DNA of 64,000 bases from Serratia silvae (GTDB lineage: Bacteria; Pseudomonadota; Gammaproteobacteria; Enterobacterales; Enterobacteriaceae), in NCBI RefSeq assembly GCF_023282985.1, contig NZ_JAGQDC010000013.1:1-64000 (forward strand), given 5' to 3'. This document shows, in pieces, positions 33,342 to 42,755 of this stretch. The number at the start of each line of letters is the position of its first letter. The first letter of the stretch is position 1. Below the pieces are notes generated by a model. That model was given only the letters and a program-made list of their open reading frames with translations, was not told where the DNA came from and searched no databases. The position numbers and the translations under genes were made by a program.

Positions 33342-35630
33342 TTGGCAAGGAGCGCGGAAATCAGGATTTCGCTGGATAGGGCCGCCATCGCTTTGGTGAT
33401 GGGGATGCTGCCAATACTGTTTTTGCCCCAATTACCGCCGTGGCCTTTATTGTTGGGGCTAACCGTTGTGGCTCTGCGGTTGTGGCGACATAAACCTAAC
33501 CCATGGAGTCAGGCATTGTGCTGCTGCCTGCTGGGTTTTATCTACGCCACTGGCAGTGCCAGCCTAGTGATGCAGCAAGTCGCAACGTTGACGACCAGCG
33601 GTGATAAAGCCGTGATTGCTTCCGTGCGTAGCATTTTGCTGGACGGGGGGGAAACGCCACAGGTTCAACTGCGTATTGAGCAGGTTAGCGGGCGCTGGCT
33701 GGTTCCTGCGTTGTCCTTTTCGGCAAACTGGCGCGGCGGAAAGCCCTGTGCCGGGCAACGTTGGGCAATGAAGGTTCGTTTCCGCCCGGTACACAGCAGC
33801 CTGAATGAAGGGGGTTTCGACGGGCAGCGTTGGGCTATTGCTAATCGGCAACCGCTGCGTGGCTTTATACGTTCCGCCACGGTACTGGATAAGGGTTGTA
33901 ACTGGCGCCAGCAGATCGTCACGCAGATGGATCAATCGCTCATGCCGCTGACGCAACGCCCAGTGTTGCTGGCGCTGGCGTTTGGTGAGCGGGCTCTGAT
34001 GGCTAATGATCTGCGTGGGCAACTGATGAAAACCGGCGTGGCTCACCTGATGGCCATTTCTGGCCTGCATATTTCCCTTGCCGCCGCCTTTGCCTGGGGG
34101 TTGGCGCGTGGCATACAGTATTTATTGCCCGCGCGTTACATCGGCTACCGTTTGCCGCTGGTCGTCAGTTGGTTGATGGCGCTATGCTATGTGTGGCTGG
34201 CGGGTGGGCAACCTCCAGCAATGCGAGCCTTTATTGCCTTGTCGCTGTGGTTCTGGTTGCGCCTCAACGGCGTTTCCTGCACTTCCTGGCAAATCTGGTT
34301 GTGGTGTATCAGCCTGCTGTTGCTTTGCGATCCGATGTCGGTGCTTTCGGACAGTTTTTGGCTCTCCGCCCTGGCGGTTGCGGCCTTAATCTTTTGGTTT
34401 GAATGGGCACCGTTGCCAAGGCGTTTTAGCGCAGCTTGGGGCTGGGCCCCTTTGCGTTGGCTACACATTCAACTGGGGATGACGCTGTTGTTGATGCCGT
34501 TACAATTTGGTCTGTTTCAAGGAGTAAGTTGGACATCGCTACCCGCCAACCTTTGGGCGGTACCCATCGTTTCTCTGCTGTCGGTTCCGTTGATATTGTT
34601 GGCATTGATGTTGTTTTTTGTTCCGCCGGTAAGCTATTGGTGTTGGCAATTGGCCGATCTTACCGTTAGTTGGGCCCTATGGCCGCTACCCTGGCTGGAA
34701 CAAGGGTGGCTACAGGTTGGGGCTGCCTTGCTGCAATTTAGCGCCCTTGGCTGGTTAGCCGTGGTCTGCTGGCGGTTTCGTTGGTGGTTTCACTTTCCCG
34801 TTGGCTGCGCCGTAGTGGTGTTAGGTTGCCTGCTTTGGCGGGAAAGGTCGCCAGATTATCGCTGGCGGGTCGATATGATCGATGTGGGGCACGGCCTGGC
34901 GGTGGTAATAGAGCGGCAAGGCAAGGCCGTTATCTTTGATACGGGCAACCGCTGGCAGACCTCCAGCGCGGCAGAGCGGATGATTTTGCCCTTATTACGC
35001 TGGCGGCAGATCTCGCTGGAGCAAATCGTCATCAGCCATAGCCATCTGGATCATATCGGCGGGTTACAAGTGCTAACAGCGGCGTTTCCACAGGCCAGCG
35101 TGCGTACGCCGATCGTCAACGTAGGTCACCTGCCTTGCGTACAAGGGCAACGGTGGGTTTGGCAAGAGCTAAACTTTCAGGTGCTGTGGCCGCCGGAGCG
35201 GAAAGAACAAGCGGGTAACGATGATTCCTGCGTAGTGCGCGTCGATGATGGCAGGTTCAGCCTGTTGCTGACGGGTGATATTGAACGTCGGGCCGAGCAG
35301 GCTTTGCTGAAACAACGTGCGAATTTACCCAGCACTATCCTTCAAGTACCTCATCACGGCAGCAAGACCTCTTCAACGCCGCCATTTTTGCGTGCCGTTG
35401 CCCCTGAACTGGCATTGGCTTCAGCTTCTCGCTACAACGTCTGGCGATTACCGGCAGCAAAAGTAGTCAAACGCTATCGGGAAAACGCGATTAGCTGGCG
35501 TGATACGGCCCGCTCAGGGCAGCTCAGCGTGTTTTTTTATCGCAATGATTGGCAAGTTAAAGGCTTTCGCGAACAACTAAATCCGCGTTGGTATCATCAG
35601 TGGTTTGGCGTTGAGGGGGATAATGAGTAG
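33342..35630 (+). CDS. ycaI: ComEC/Rec2-family inner-membrane protein (YcaI)
   Basis: In naturally competent bacteria ComEC forms the inner-membrane channel for DNA uptake; the enterobacterial role is unclear. The 762-residue product has an N-terminal membrane and OB-like part. A competence domain with about ten hydrophobic segments (residues about 220-500) includes [23 protein letters not shown]-terminal metallo-beta-lactamase-like domain carries His566-x-His568-x-Asp570-His571 in [10 protein letters not shown], followed by LLTGDIE and PHHGSKTS. The start is TTG at 33342 with AGGA 6 bases upstream; no ATG occurs near the N-terminus. It begins the comEC-msbA-lpxK run. Confidence 0.92.
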   Translation: MARSAEIRISLDRAAIALVMGMLPILFLPQLPPWPLLLGLTVVALRLWRHKPNPWSQALCCCLLGFIYATGSASLVMQQVATLTTSGDKAVIASVRSILLDGGETPQVQLRIEQVSGRWLVPALSFSANWRGGKPCAGQRWAMKVRFRPVHSSLNEGGFDGQRWAIANRQPLRGFIRSATVLDKGCNWRQQIVTQMDQSLMPLTQRPVLLALAFGERALMANDLRGQLMKTGVAHLMAISGLHISLAAAFAWGLARGIQYLLPARYIGYRLPLVVSWLMALCYVWLAGGQPPAMRAFIALSLWFWLRLNGVSCTSWQIWLWCISLLLLCDPMSVLSDSFWLSALAVAALIFWFEWAPLPRRFSAAWGWAPLRWLHIQLGMTLLLMPLQFGLFQGVSWTSLPANLWAVPIVSLLSVPLILLALMLFFVPPVSYWCWQLADLTVSWALWPLPWLEQGWLQVGAALLQFSALGWLAVVCWRFRWWFHFPVGCAVVVLGCLLWRERSPDYRWRVDMIDVGHGLAVVIERQGKAVIFDTGNRWQTSSAAERMILPLLRWRQISLEQIVISHSHLDHIGGLQVLTAAFPQASVRTPIVNVGHLPCVQGQRWVWQELNFQVLWPPERKEQAGNDDSCVVRVDDGRFSLLLTGDIERRAEQALLKQRANLPSTILQVPHHGSKTSSTPPFLRAVAPELALASASRYNVWRLPAAKVVKRYRENAISWRDTARSGQLSVFFYRNDWQVKGFREQLNPRWYHQWFGVEGDNE

Positions 35631-35665
35631 AATGGGCCGCTATTTCTTCCGATGCTGGTATTTGC

Positions 35666-37411
35666 ATGATGAATGATAAAGATCTCTCCACCTGGCAGAC
35701 ATTCCGTCGCCTCTGGCCGATGATCACTCCTTTTAAAACCGGTTTGGTGGTAGCTGCCGTAGCGCTGGTTTTAAACGCCGCGGGTGACACGTTAATGCTG
35801 TCCCTGCTCAAACCGTTATTAGATGACTTTGGTAAAGTCGATAGCCGAGTCTTGCATTGGATGCCGCTGGTCGTAATTGGCCTGATGCTGATGCGTGGCA
35901 TCACCAGCTATGTCTCCAGCTATTGTATTTCCTGGGTATCAGGCATGGTAGTGATGCAGATGCGCCGTCGTCTGTTCGGCCATATGATGAGAATGCCGGT
36001 CGCCTTTTTTGACCAGCAATCAACAGGAACCCTGCTTTCACGTATTACCTACGACTCTGAACAGGTAGCTTCATCCTCTTCCAGCGCGTTGGTTACCGTA
36101 GTGCGTGAAGGGGCCTCGATCATCGGCCTGTTCATCATGATGTTTTATTACAGCTGGCAGCTTTCGCTGATCCTGATCGTGTTGGCACCTATTGTCTCCT
36201 TCGCGATCCGCCTGGTCTCCAAGCGTTTCCGCAATATCAGTAAAAATATGCAAAACACCATGGGGCAGGTGACGACCAGTGCAGAGCAGATGCTGAAAGG
36301 GCATAAAGAAGTGCTGATTTTTGGTGGCCAACAGGTGGAAACCGATCGCTTCAACACCGTCAGTAACCGCATGCGTCAGCAGGGGATGAAGCTGGTTTCG
36401 GCTTCTTCTATTGCCGATCCGATTATTCAGTTGATCGCCTCATTGGCATTGGCGTTTGTGCTGTTTGCAGCAAGCTTCCCTAGCGTTATGGATACGCTGA
36501 CAGCCGGTACCATTACCGTGGTGTTCTCCTCCATGATTGCCTTGATGCGCCCACTGAAATCCTTGACCAACGTGAATGCCCAGTTCCAGCGTGGGATGGC
36601 GGCCTGCCAGACGTTGTTCTCTATCCTGGATCTGGAACAGGAAAAGGATACCGGTACCCGTCAGGTTGAGCGTGCCAAAGGAGATATTGAATTCCGTCAT
36701 GTGACCTTTGCTTATCCTGGGCGTGAGATCCCGGCGCTGCGTGATATCAATCTGAGCATTTCAGAAGGTAAAACGGTGGCGTTGGTTGGCCGTTCTGGTT
36801 CGGGCAAATCGACGATTGCTAACCTGTTGACGCGCTTCTACGACGTGCAGGAAGGGCAGATCCTGATGGATGGCCACGATCTGCGGGAATATACCCTGGC
36901 CTCGCTGCGCGATCAGGTTGCCCTGGTTTCACAGAACGTACACCTGTTCAATGACACCATTGCCAACAACATTGCCTATGCTCGTGAAGAGCGCTACAGC
37001 CGTGAAGAGATTGAGAAAGCGGCGCGTATGGCCTATGCCACCGACTTCATTGATAAAATGGAGCATGGTCTGGATACGGTGATAGGCGAAAACGGCGTGA
37101 TGCTTTCCGGTGGGCAGCGTCAGCGTATTGCCATCGCTCGTGCCTTGCTGCGAGATTGCCCAATCCTGATCCTGGATGAGGCCACCTCCGCGCTGGATAC
37201 CGAATCCGAACGTGCGATCCAGGCAGCTTTGGACGAACTGCAAAAAAACCGTACCTCATTGGTGATTGCCCACCGCCTGTCGACCATCGAGAAAGCTGAT
37301 GAGATCCTGGTGGTTGAAGATGGGCGTATCGTTGAACGTGGCCAGCATGCCGAGTTGATCGAGCATAAAGGGGCCTACGCACAACTTCACCGCATGCAGT
37401 TTGGTCAGTAA
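35666..37411 (+). CDS. msbA: Lipid A export ATP-binding/permease protein MsbA
   Basis: MsbA is the homodimeric ABC exporter that flips core-lipid A across the inner membrane. The 581-residue product has six membrane segments (residues about 20-310), then a nucleotide-binding domain. That domain has Walker [10 protein letters not shown] (Lys381), the signature [16 protein letters not shown], Walker [13 protein letters not shown] and the switch histidine in [18 protein letters not shown] at the start leaves the exact codon open; the first ATG matches the E. coli numbering. Its stop overlaps the lpxK start by one base. Confidence 0.98.
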   Translation: MMNDKDLSTWQTFRRLWPMITPFKTGLVVAAVALVLNAAGDTLMLSLLKPLLDDFGKVDSRVLHWMPLVVIGLMLMRGITSYVSSYCISWVSGMVVMQMRRRLFGHMMRMPVAFFDQQSTGTLLSRITYDSEQVASSSSSALVTVVREGASIIGLFIMMFYYSWQLSLILIVLAPIVSFAIRLVSKRFRNISKNMQNTMGQVTTSAEQMLKGHKEVLIFGGQQVETDRFNTVSNRMRQQGMKLVSASSIADPIIQLIASLALAFVLFAASFPSVMDTLTAGTITVVFSSMIALMRPLKSLTNVNAQFQRGMAACQTLFSILDLEQEKDTGTRQVERAKGDIEFRHVTFAYPGREIPALRDINLSISEGKTVALVGRSGSGKSTIANLLTRFYDVQEGQILMDGHDLREYTLASLRDQVALVSQNVHLFNDTIANNIAYAREERYSREEIEKAARMAYATDFIDKMEHGLDTVIGENGVMLSGGQRQRIAIARALLRDCPILILDEATSALDTESERAIQAALDELQKNRTSLVIAHRLSTIEKADEILVVEDGRIVERGQHAELIEHKGAYAQLHRMQFGQ

Positions 37412-38388
37412 TGATAGAGCGCATCTGGTCCGGTAGTTCACTGGTTTACCTGCTGCTGTTGCCGCTCTCCTGGCTGTATGGCCTGGTGAGCGGCCTGATC
37501 CGCCTTAGCTACCGCTGTGGTCTGCGCAAGAGTTGGCGTGCGCCAGTGCCGGTGGTTATCGTGGGGAATCTCACGGCGGGTGGCAACGGTAAAACACCGA
37601 TGGTGATCTGGCTGGTTGAGCAACTGCAACAGCGTGGCTACCGGGTCGGCGTGGTTTCCAGAGGCTATGGCGGCAAGTCGGCAGTCTATCCGCTAGTGCT
37701 GGATGCTCAGACTACGACCCGGCAGGCCGGTGATGAACCCGTGCTGATTTATCAACGCACCGGGGCGCCGGTGGCTATTTCGCCAAAGCGTGCCGAAGCG
37801 GTGCAAGCCTTATTGAACCAAGGTGAGCTGGATTTGATCATCACCGACGATGGCCTTCAGCACTATGCTTTACAGCGTGATTTTGAGCTGGTGGTGATCG
37901 ATGGCGTTCGTCGCTTCGGCAATGGCTGGTGGCTACCTGCTGGCCCGATGCGTGAGCGTGTGGCCCGCTTAAAAACGGTGGATGCCTGTGTGGCAAATGG
38001 CGGTGTTGCCCAGCCGGGGGAGATCGCCATGAAACTCCAGGCACAGGATGCGGTAAATATCGCCAGCGGTGAACGCCGCCCGGCGATCGCATTGCCCCAT
38101 GTAGTGGCGATGGCAGGGATCGGTCATCCCCCAAGGTTTTTCGCCACGCTAGAAAAGTTGGGGGTTGAGGCCGATCGTGAGATTGCCTTTGCCGATCACC
38201 AGGAATACAACCACGGGCAGTTAGCCGCACTGGTGAGTCAGGGCCAAACGCTGCTGATGACCGAGAAGGATGCGGTGAAATGCCGTGCCTTTGCCCAGCC
38301 TGATTGGTGGTATCTGCCGGTTGAAGCGGTACTTCCCACCGAGCAGGCCGAGCAACTGTTGCAAGGGATCCAGAAGTTAATCAAATAA
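37411..38388 (+). CDS. lpxK: Tetraacyldisaccharide 4'-kinase
   Basis: LpxK phosphorylates the lipid A disaccharide precursor at the 4' position on the inner-membrane face. The 325-residue product has an N-terminal hydrophobic helix (residues about 9-30). The P-loop is [12 protein letters not shown] (Lys61), and [27 protein letters not shown] and [11 protein letters not shown] are family motifs. It is translationally coupled to msbA by a TAATG overlap. The next gene is convergent and ends only one base away, so no terminator lies between them. Confidence 0.98.
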   Translation: MIERIWSGSSLVYLLLLPLSWLYGLVSGLIRLSYRCGLRKSWRAPVPVVIVGNLTAGGNGKTPMVIWLVEQLQQRGYRVGVVSRGYGGKSAVYPLVLDAQTTTRQAGDEPVLIYQRTGAPVAISPKRAEAVQALLNQGELDLIITDDGLQHYALQRDFELVVIDGVRRFGNGWWLPAGPMRERVARLKTVDACVANGGVAQPGEIAMKLQAQDAVNIASGERRPAIALPHVVAMAGIGHPPRFFATLEKLGVEADREIAFADHQEYNHGQLAALVSQGQTLLMTEKDAVKCRAFAQPDWWYLPVEAVLPTEQAEQLLQGIQKLIK

Positions 38389-38389
38389 C

Positions 38390-39796
38390 CTAAGCTTCCA
38401 AAGCGCGCAACCCCAAGGCTTGCGCACAAGCTTGCAGTGAGCGCTGCTGCGTTTGCTGATAAAGCTTCAATTCATCAATGACGTCTGCCCCTAATGCCTG
38501 TTCAAACACCGCACGGCTTGATGCCGTCGCGTATTGCACATGGCGGCTATCCCCCAGATTAGACTGAAAAATGCCGGCGGCGCTGACCGGCAGGAAATCC
38601 TCATACACCAGCGGCTGGAAGCGGATGTAGTCCAGAGCGATGAGCTGTTCGAGCGTACTGTGCTGCTCAACGGTGTCTTTAGCCGCCAGCCCGCATTCGG
38701 TAGGGAAATAGCGGAACCAGGCTAGTTGTTGCACGCGTAGTGCGTTGTAATCATCCGGGAAGGCCCGGAAATGTTCTGCCAGCAGTTGGTAATAACGCGG
38801 AGCGTTATCTTCCGTGGCCGGAACTTGTAATGCATCCTGGGTGGTCTGCAGCAGGCGATCGTAAAGCGCTCGCCCTTTGGCGGTCAGGGCTACGCCCCGT
38901 TGCTCAATCTCACCGAAACGCGCGGTGTGATGCCCCACAACCTGATGACCGTCAGGTTCAATAAACAGGACTTGTTCCTCTAACGCTTTGAAACTGGTCT
39001 GGCGTAACAGAATTGGGCAGTGGCGCGTAGGCGGGCCTTCGATCACCGCTTTGGGCGGGATCCCGCGTTCCGGCATTGCCGCCTGTACCCGATCAATATC
39101 CAGCGTTCTTGGTGTCAAGTGGTTGATATGTGGCCCTTTGAAGGCGACGATATCGGCGATCAGGCGATGTTGATTGTGCAACTGTTGATACTCGCTGGCG
39201 CTGACGGTGGACAAACGGTGCCAACGGAAGGTTTCGAGCGCCTGGGCAACGAATTCTTGCGCTTGCTCGGTATCCAGCCCGCCCTGAGCTTCATGTAACG
39301 CCATTAGTTCCAAAGCCCGCTTGGTAAAAATGCAGCGGCGATCCAGTAGCCGTTGTACCAGCTCGCGCAGCGCCACATTCTCAATCAGTTCCAGTCGTAG
39401 CAACGAGGTGAAGATGCGAAATGGGCTGACTTGCAGATCGGCTTCATGTACGGCACGAAAGGCGGTGGAATGGACAGGGACGCCGGCAGCGGTCAGATCG
39501 TAATAACCCACCGGCGACATCCCCATTACGGCAAACAGCCGCCGTAAAGTTTGCAATTCGGCCGCCGTACCGACACGGATAGCGCCGTGGCGCTCCATCG
39601 ATAATCGACCGATTTCGCCGGTAATCTGTAACCCATGGGCCAAGGTTGAGTCTTCACTTAGCACCTGCCGGTTGGTTTCTGCGACCAGGTCGATTAATTC
39701 ACCGTAAAGTGGCACCTCTTGTTGATACATGGCCGACATTGCCAGGGAAAATTTGGCGCGAATTTCATTCGGCGAGACGAAGTGCTGGTCGATCAT
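38390..39796 (-). CDS. DUF1338 protein, HglS-like 2-oxoadipate dioxygenase/decarboxylase
   Basis: The 468-residue product belongs to the DUF1338 family. Its characterised Pseudomonas member HglS converts 2-oxoadipate to 2-hydroxyglutarate in D-lysine catabolism, and E. coli YdcJ is a relative. Candidate metal ligands are His70 in ERHGAIRVG, a His in GPHINHLTPR and the Glu in ARFGEIEQRG. AAGGAG precedes the ATG by 8 bases. In E. coli this gene is not beside lpxK. No lysine-degradation or regulatory partner is adjacent, so the substrate is inferred from the family only. Confidence 0.85.
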   Translation of the reverse strand: MIDQHFVSPNEIRAKFSLAMSAMYQQEVPLYGELIDLVAETNRQVLSEDSTLAHGLQITGEIGRLSMERHGAIRVGTAAELQTLRRLFAVMGMSPVGYYDLTAAGVPVHSTAFRAVHEADLQVSPFRIFTSLLRLELIENVALRELVQRLLDRRCIFTKRALELMALHEAQGGLDTEQAQEFVAQALETFRWHRLSTVSASEYQQLHNQHRLIADIVAFKGPHINHLTPRTLDIDRVQAAMPERGIPPKAVIEGPPTRHCPILLRQTSFKALEEQVLFIEPDGHQVVGHHTARFGEIEQRGVALTAKGRALYDRLLQTTQDALQVPATEDNAPRYYQLLAEHFRAFPDDYNALRVQQLAWFRYFPTECGLAAKDTVEQHSTLEQLIALDYIRFQPLVYEDFLPVSAAGIFQSNLGDSRHVQYATASSRAVFEQALGADVIDELKLYQQTQQRSLQACAQALGLRALEA

Positions 39797-40311
39797 ACTG
39801 CTAGCTCCTTAGCTCAATAAAACTGAAAAGTGTGGTTTAGGCCGCCAATAGTGCTGGCTAGATGACCACTCACCGTGTTTTTGACTCAAGTCTAGTCAGT
39901 TGGTTCGTGATTTGTTATCGATTGACTAACGATATTAGTGTTTTATGCGTTAGCTCTCATTTGCAGGCATAACCCCAAGTGGTGAGTGATGAGCGAAATA
40001 CTCCATCAATGAGTTTAAAATAAGAGAAATTTAAATTATTAAAATCAGCAAGATGGGAATCTTCTGGGCGGATGTAGTTAAAAAGTGTGATAAACCTCTT
40101 GTCTTGATGATGAGTTTATGAGTAAATGCATATCGGCCTGTGATGCAGAGCTATTTATGTACGAGTATAGAGTAAGTAGTTTCTCCCAAGACGTTATCAT
40201 CTGATTCCGCTTCAAAGACGAACCTCCTAAGTACCTCCCATAAGTAATGATTCTGAAAAACGGCCACATTGCCATAGGGCAGGTTTTGTAAATATTTAAA
40301 AGGTAATAGTA
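39797..40311. other. Divergent region between the DUF1338 gene and the first cold-shock gene
   Basis: These 515 A+T-rich bases probably hold the minus-strand promoter and a long cold-shock 5' leader. An inverted repeat TGACT-N7-AGTCA lies at 39882-39898, 86 bases before the DUF1338 start, and could be an operator. Much of the rest up to 40311 may be untranslated leader, which is usual for csp genes. I see no credible gene; the open frame crossing the csp start on the minus strand is a shadow. Confidence 0.5.
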
Positions 40312-40521
40312 ATGTCTAAGAAGACTGGTCAGGTTAAGTGGTTCAACGAAAGTAAAGGTTTTGGTTTCATTGAACAACAAGATGGCGGCAAAGATGTATT
40401 CGTACACTTCTCTGCAATCATGACCGAAGGTTTCAAGACTCTGGCAGAAGGCCAGCGTGTTGAGTATACCATTCAGGACAGCCCGCGCGGGCCGGCTGCC
40501 GCCAACGTTGTTGCTCTGTAA
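40312..40521 (+). CDS. Cold-shock protein, CspE/CspC-like
   Basis: A 69-residue single OB-fold RNA chaperone. RNP1 is KGFGFIEQ (residues about 16-23) and RNP2 is VFVHFSAI, both complete with their aromatic residues. The ends [20 protein letters not shown] and [11 protein letters not shown] are closest to CspE/CspC. AAAAGGTAA lies before the ATG, and a T-tailed terminator follows. No csp gene sits at this place in E. coli. A second, diverged csp-like gene follows. Confidence 0.95.
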   Translation: MSKKTGQVKWFNESKGFGFIEQQDGGKDVFVHFSAIMTEGFKTLAEGQRVEYTIQDSPRGPAAANVVAL

Positions 40522-40607
40522 GTTTACAGGGAATAGCGTATAGAGAGCTTAATACAACCATAATGACGCGTTTATGCTGAGTTATGCGGAAGATATTGAG
40601 TTCAACC

Positions 40608-40632
40608 AGCCCGCCGTAGTGCGGGTTTTTTA
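40608..40632 (+). terminator. Rho-independent terminator of the first csp gene
   Basis: CCCGC and GCGGG enclose a 6-base loop and are followed by a T-run (TTTTTTAA), about 90 bases after the stop. Confidence 0.75.
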
Positions 40633-40743
40633 ATTTTTGCTCACGAGAGGTTTGTTACGAAAAACTTTAGGATGGGCTGGTAGCGTCCCAACAATAACAA
40701 AAATAACGTTGTTAAGGATGCTCAAGTGAAAGGATATAAAAAT

Positions 40744-40965
40744 ATGTTTAAGAATACAGTACTAAAAATGGGCCACGTGAAATGGTTTGATCAGGCTCAA
40801 GGCTATGGTTTTATTTCACCGGTCGATGGTAGTGACGAAATTTATGTTAGCCGCCGTGCTATCGCCAATACCAAGAACAAGTCATTAAACGAAGGTCAGA
40901 ACGTCGAGTTCTCGATCTATCGTAGCTCTCACGGGCTGTCAGCGGCAGACGTTATCGCGTTCTGA
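40744..40965 (+). CDS. Diverged cold-shock-domain protein
   Basis: A 73-residue csp-like protein. GHVKWFDQAQGYGFISPVDG keeps the cold-shock fold and an RNP1-like QGYGFIS. RNP2 is altered: IYVSRRAI replaces VFVHFSAI, losing the Phe and His that stack on nucleic acid. The C-terminus SSHGLSAADVIAF still follows the family pattern. The chosen ATG has AAAGGA 10 bases upstream. A GTG at 40726, also with AAGGA upstream, would add six residues. It lies after the terminator of the first csp gene and therefore probably has its own promoter. Nucleic-acid binding may be weakened or changed. Confidence 0.8.
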   Translation: MFKNTVLKMGHVKWFDQAQGYGFISPVDGSDEIYVSRRAIANTKNKSLNEGQNVEFSIYRSSHGLSAADVIAF

Positions 40966-41074
40966 CCCAAACTTTCCTCGCCAGTGCCGGTGCCGCCACC
41001 CCACGCACTGGCGAAGAAAACTTCCCCAGGATCCTCTATCATCAGGCCATTGCTCAATGACCTTGGATATCAGG

Positions 41075-42301
41075 ATGCCAATCCCCGTTATTTCGCTTTC
41101 CTCTGCCCGCGCGCTTCATCTTGCCGCTCAAGGGCTGCTATCCCCAATCAAACGCCAGGCTCGCCCCGATGATATGGTTACCGCCATCGATCGTATGGGG
41201 TTGCTGCAAATTGACACCATCAGTGTGGTGGCCCGCAGTCCTTACCTGGTGCTATTCAGCCGCCTGGGCGATTATCGGCCAGAATGGCTGGAACAGGCTT
41301 TGGCTAGCCGCAAACTGTTCGAGTACTGGGCGCACGAAGCCTGTTTTCTCCCCATCGATGACTTTGGTTTGTTACGCCACCGCATGCTGCAACCGCAGGG
41401 GATGGGGTGGAAATACTCGCAGGAATGGGTGCAACAGCACCAGCAGGCTATCGATGAACTGCTACAGCATATCGCGGTGCAGGGGCCGGTGCGTTCGGCC
41501 GATTTCAGCGCCGAAAAGAAAGGCGCTAACGGCTGGTGGGATTGGAAGCCGGAAAAGCGTCATCTGGAAATTCTGTTTACCTCTGGCAAGTTGATGGTGG
41601 CTGAACGCCGTAATTTTCACCGTGTCTACGATCTTACCGAACGTTTATTGCCGCAGTGGGATGATGATGTGCATGCCTTATCTCAGGCGACAGCGCAGCT
41701 ACAGATGCTCACCCGCAGTTGCCGCTATCTCGGCGTGTTTAAAGCCGAATGGCTGGCGGATTATTACCGCTTAAAACGTGTTGCCCCCAAACCGTTGCTG
41801 GCAACGTTATTACAGCAGGGGGAGATCTCCCAGGTTGCTATCAACGGATTGGCAGGCGAATTTTATGTCCACCGGTCGCTGGCGGTCGAGTTGGCGCTGG
41901 CGGAACAAGGGAAGTTGAAATCCACGGTAACCTGTCTGCTGTCTCCTTTTGATCCGGTGGTGTGGGATCGGCGGCGTGCGCTGGAACTGTTCAACTTTGA
42001 CTATCGGCTGGAATGCTACACGCCAAAAGAAAAACGCCAGTACGGCTATTTCACCTTGCCGCTGTTGCAGCGGGGCGAACTGATTGGCCGGGTGGATGCG
42101 AAAATGCACCGCAAGCTGGGCGTGTTTGAAGTAATCAGTTTCCATCTTGAATCTGGGGTCAAGCTGGGCAAGCAGCGTTGTCAGGATATTCGTCAGGCAA
42201 TCACCCGTACGGCGAAATGGCACGGGGCGCAGCAGATTTCGCTGGGCGATGTTCCGGCGCTGCTGGCCTCAGAGTGGGGGCAGGGCTGGGAAGTAGAATA
42301 A
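41075..42301 (+). CDS. ycaQ: Winged-helix DNA glycosylase YcaQ (AlkX-like)
   Basis: YcaQ-family enzymes excise bulky alkylated bases and unhook interstrand cross-links. The 408-residue product has the catalytic-loop motif LQIDTISVVARSPYLVLFSR (QID near residues 45-47). Also conserved are EYWAHEACFLPIDDF, GGNGWWDWKPEKRHLE-type text and LLSPFDPVVWDRRRALELF. The start MPIPVISLSSARALHL has GGA 7 bases upstream; an ATG at 41057 would add six residues. In E. coli ycaQ follows lpxK directly, whereas here three genes intervene. Confidence 0.93.
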   Translation: MPIPVISLSSARALHLAAQGLLSPIKRQARPDDMVTAIDRMGLLQIDTISVVARSPYLVLFSRLGDYRPEWLEQALASRKLFEYWAHEACFLPIDDFGLLRHRMLQPQGMGWKYSQEWVQQHQQAIDELLQHIAVQGPVRSADFSAEKKGANGWWDWKPEKRHLEILFTSGKLMVAERRNFHRVYDLTERLLPQWDDDVHALSQATAQLQMLTRSCRYLGVFKAEWLADYYRLKRVAPKPLLATLLQQGEISQVAINGLAGEFYVHRSLAVELALAEQGKLKSTVTCLLSPFDPVVWDRRRALELFNFDYRLECYTPKEKRQYGYFTLPLLQRGELIGRVDAKMHRKLGVFEVISFHLESGVKLGKQRCQDIRQAITRTAKWHGAQQISLGDVPALLASEWGQGWEVE

Positions 42302-42332
42302 CTAACGCCCCTCGCCCTAAGCTTTGTTAGTT
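42300..42332. repeat. Inverted repeat at the end of ycaQ
   Basis: AACTAAC (42300-42306, overlapping the ycaQ stop) and GTTAGTT (42326-42332) are perfect 7-base arms around 19 bases. It may form a weak hairpin at the 3' ends of ycaQ and of the short minus-strand ORF, whose stop codon lies in the right arm. Confidence 0.45.
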
Positions 42333-42386
42333 GCTGTAGTTGGCAAACAGCGCGATGATTTTATGAAGACGTTTGATCATTTGCAT
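42327..42386 (-). CDS. Candidate small protein of 19 residues, not recognised
   Basis: A minus-strand frame encodes MQMIKRLHKIIALFANYSN, a basic amphipathic peptide. A purine-rich GAGA lies upstream, better spaced for the internal Met3 than for Met1. A promoter-like TTGAAT-N17-TAGAAT at 42420-42448 would start RNA around 42413. I know no homologue. Its short length means chance cannot be excluded. Confidence 0.35.
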   Translation of the reverse strand: MQMIKRLHKIIALFANYSN

Positions 42387-42394
42387 ATTCTCAT

Positions 42395-42420
42395 TTTTTT
42401 GTGATGTAAATCACAAAAAA
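42395..42420. promoter_or_regulatory. Perfect CRP-type palindrome between ycaQ and ycaR
   Basis: TGTGA-TGTAAA-TCACA (42400-42415) matches the CRP core in both halves. The symmetry extends through six T on one side and six A on the other, giving 10-base perfect arms. It is centred 165 bases before ycaR on the plus strand. It covers the predicted start of the minus-strand transcript for the 19-residue ORF, where bound CRP would block rather than activate. Confidence 0.75.
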
Positions 42421-42448
42421 TTCTACGCTGGCTGATAGGTCGATTCAA
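42420..42448 (-). promoter_or_regulatory. Predicted minus-strand promoter next to the CRP site
   Basis: On the minus strand TTGAAT (42448-42443) and TAGAAT (42425-42420) are 17 bases apart, 4/6 and 5/6 to sigma-70 consensus. The predicted start near 42413 falls in the CRP palindrome. Confidence 0.45.
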
Positions 42449-42572
42449 CCCCCGCAGAAAAATTTACCGCTCGGCAACCGTCTGAGCAAATCAGGCGGTG
42501 ATTAACCGGCCTCATGGCGTTATGCTATCCTCACGCACTTTCCCTGTTAGCATATCTTCCCCTGGAGGAAGC

Positions 42573-42755
42573 ATGGATCACCGTTTACTCGAAATCATTG
42601 CCTGCCCTGTTTGCAACGGTAAGCTCTATTTCAACAAAGAACATCAGGAATTGGTCTGCAAACTGGACGGCCTGGCCTACCCACTGCGTGATGGCATTCC
42701 GGTATTGCTGGAAAACGAAGCGCGCACCATCCCATTGGACGAGAAACACGCATGA
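42573..42755 (+). CDS. ycaR: Trm112-like zinc-ribbon protein YcaR (UPF0434)
   Basis: A 60-residue small protein equal in length to E. coli YcaR; its function is unknown. It begins [18 protein letters not shown] with a Cys-x2-Cys pair and continues [20 protein letters not shown] strong GGAGG precedes the ATG. Its stop overlaps the kdsB start by four bases (ATGA), so the two genes are translationally coupled. The frame extends upstream, but without family sequence. Confidence 0.95.
   Translation: MDHRLLEIIACPVCNGKLYFNKEHQELVCKLDGLAYPLRDGIPVLLENEARTIPLDEKHA

Noticed and set aside
40078-40407. 109-codon minus-strand frame across the first csp start
   Set aside because: Overlaps a strongly recognised csp gene and its leader; no homologue known and very A+T-rich.
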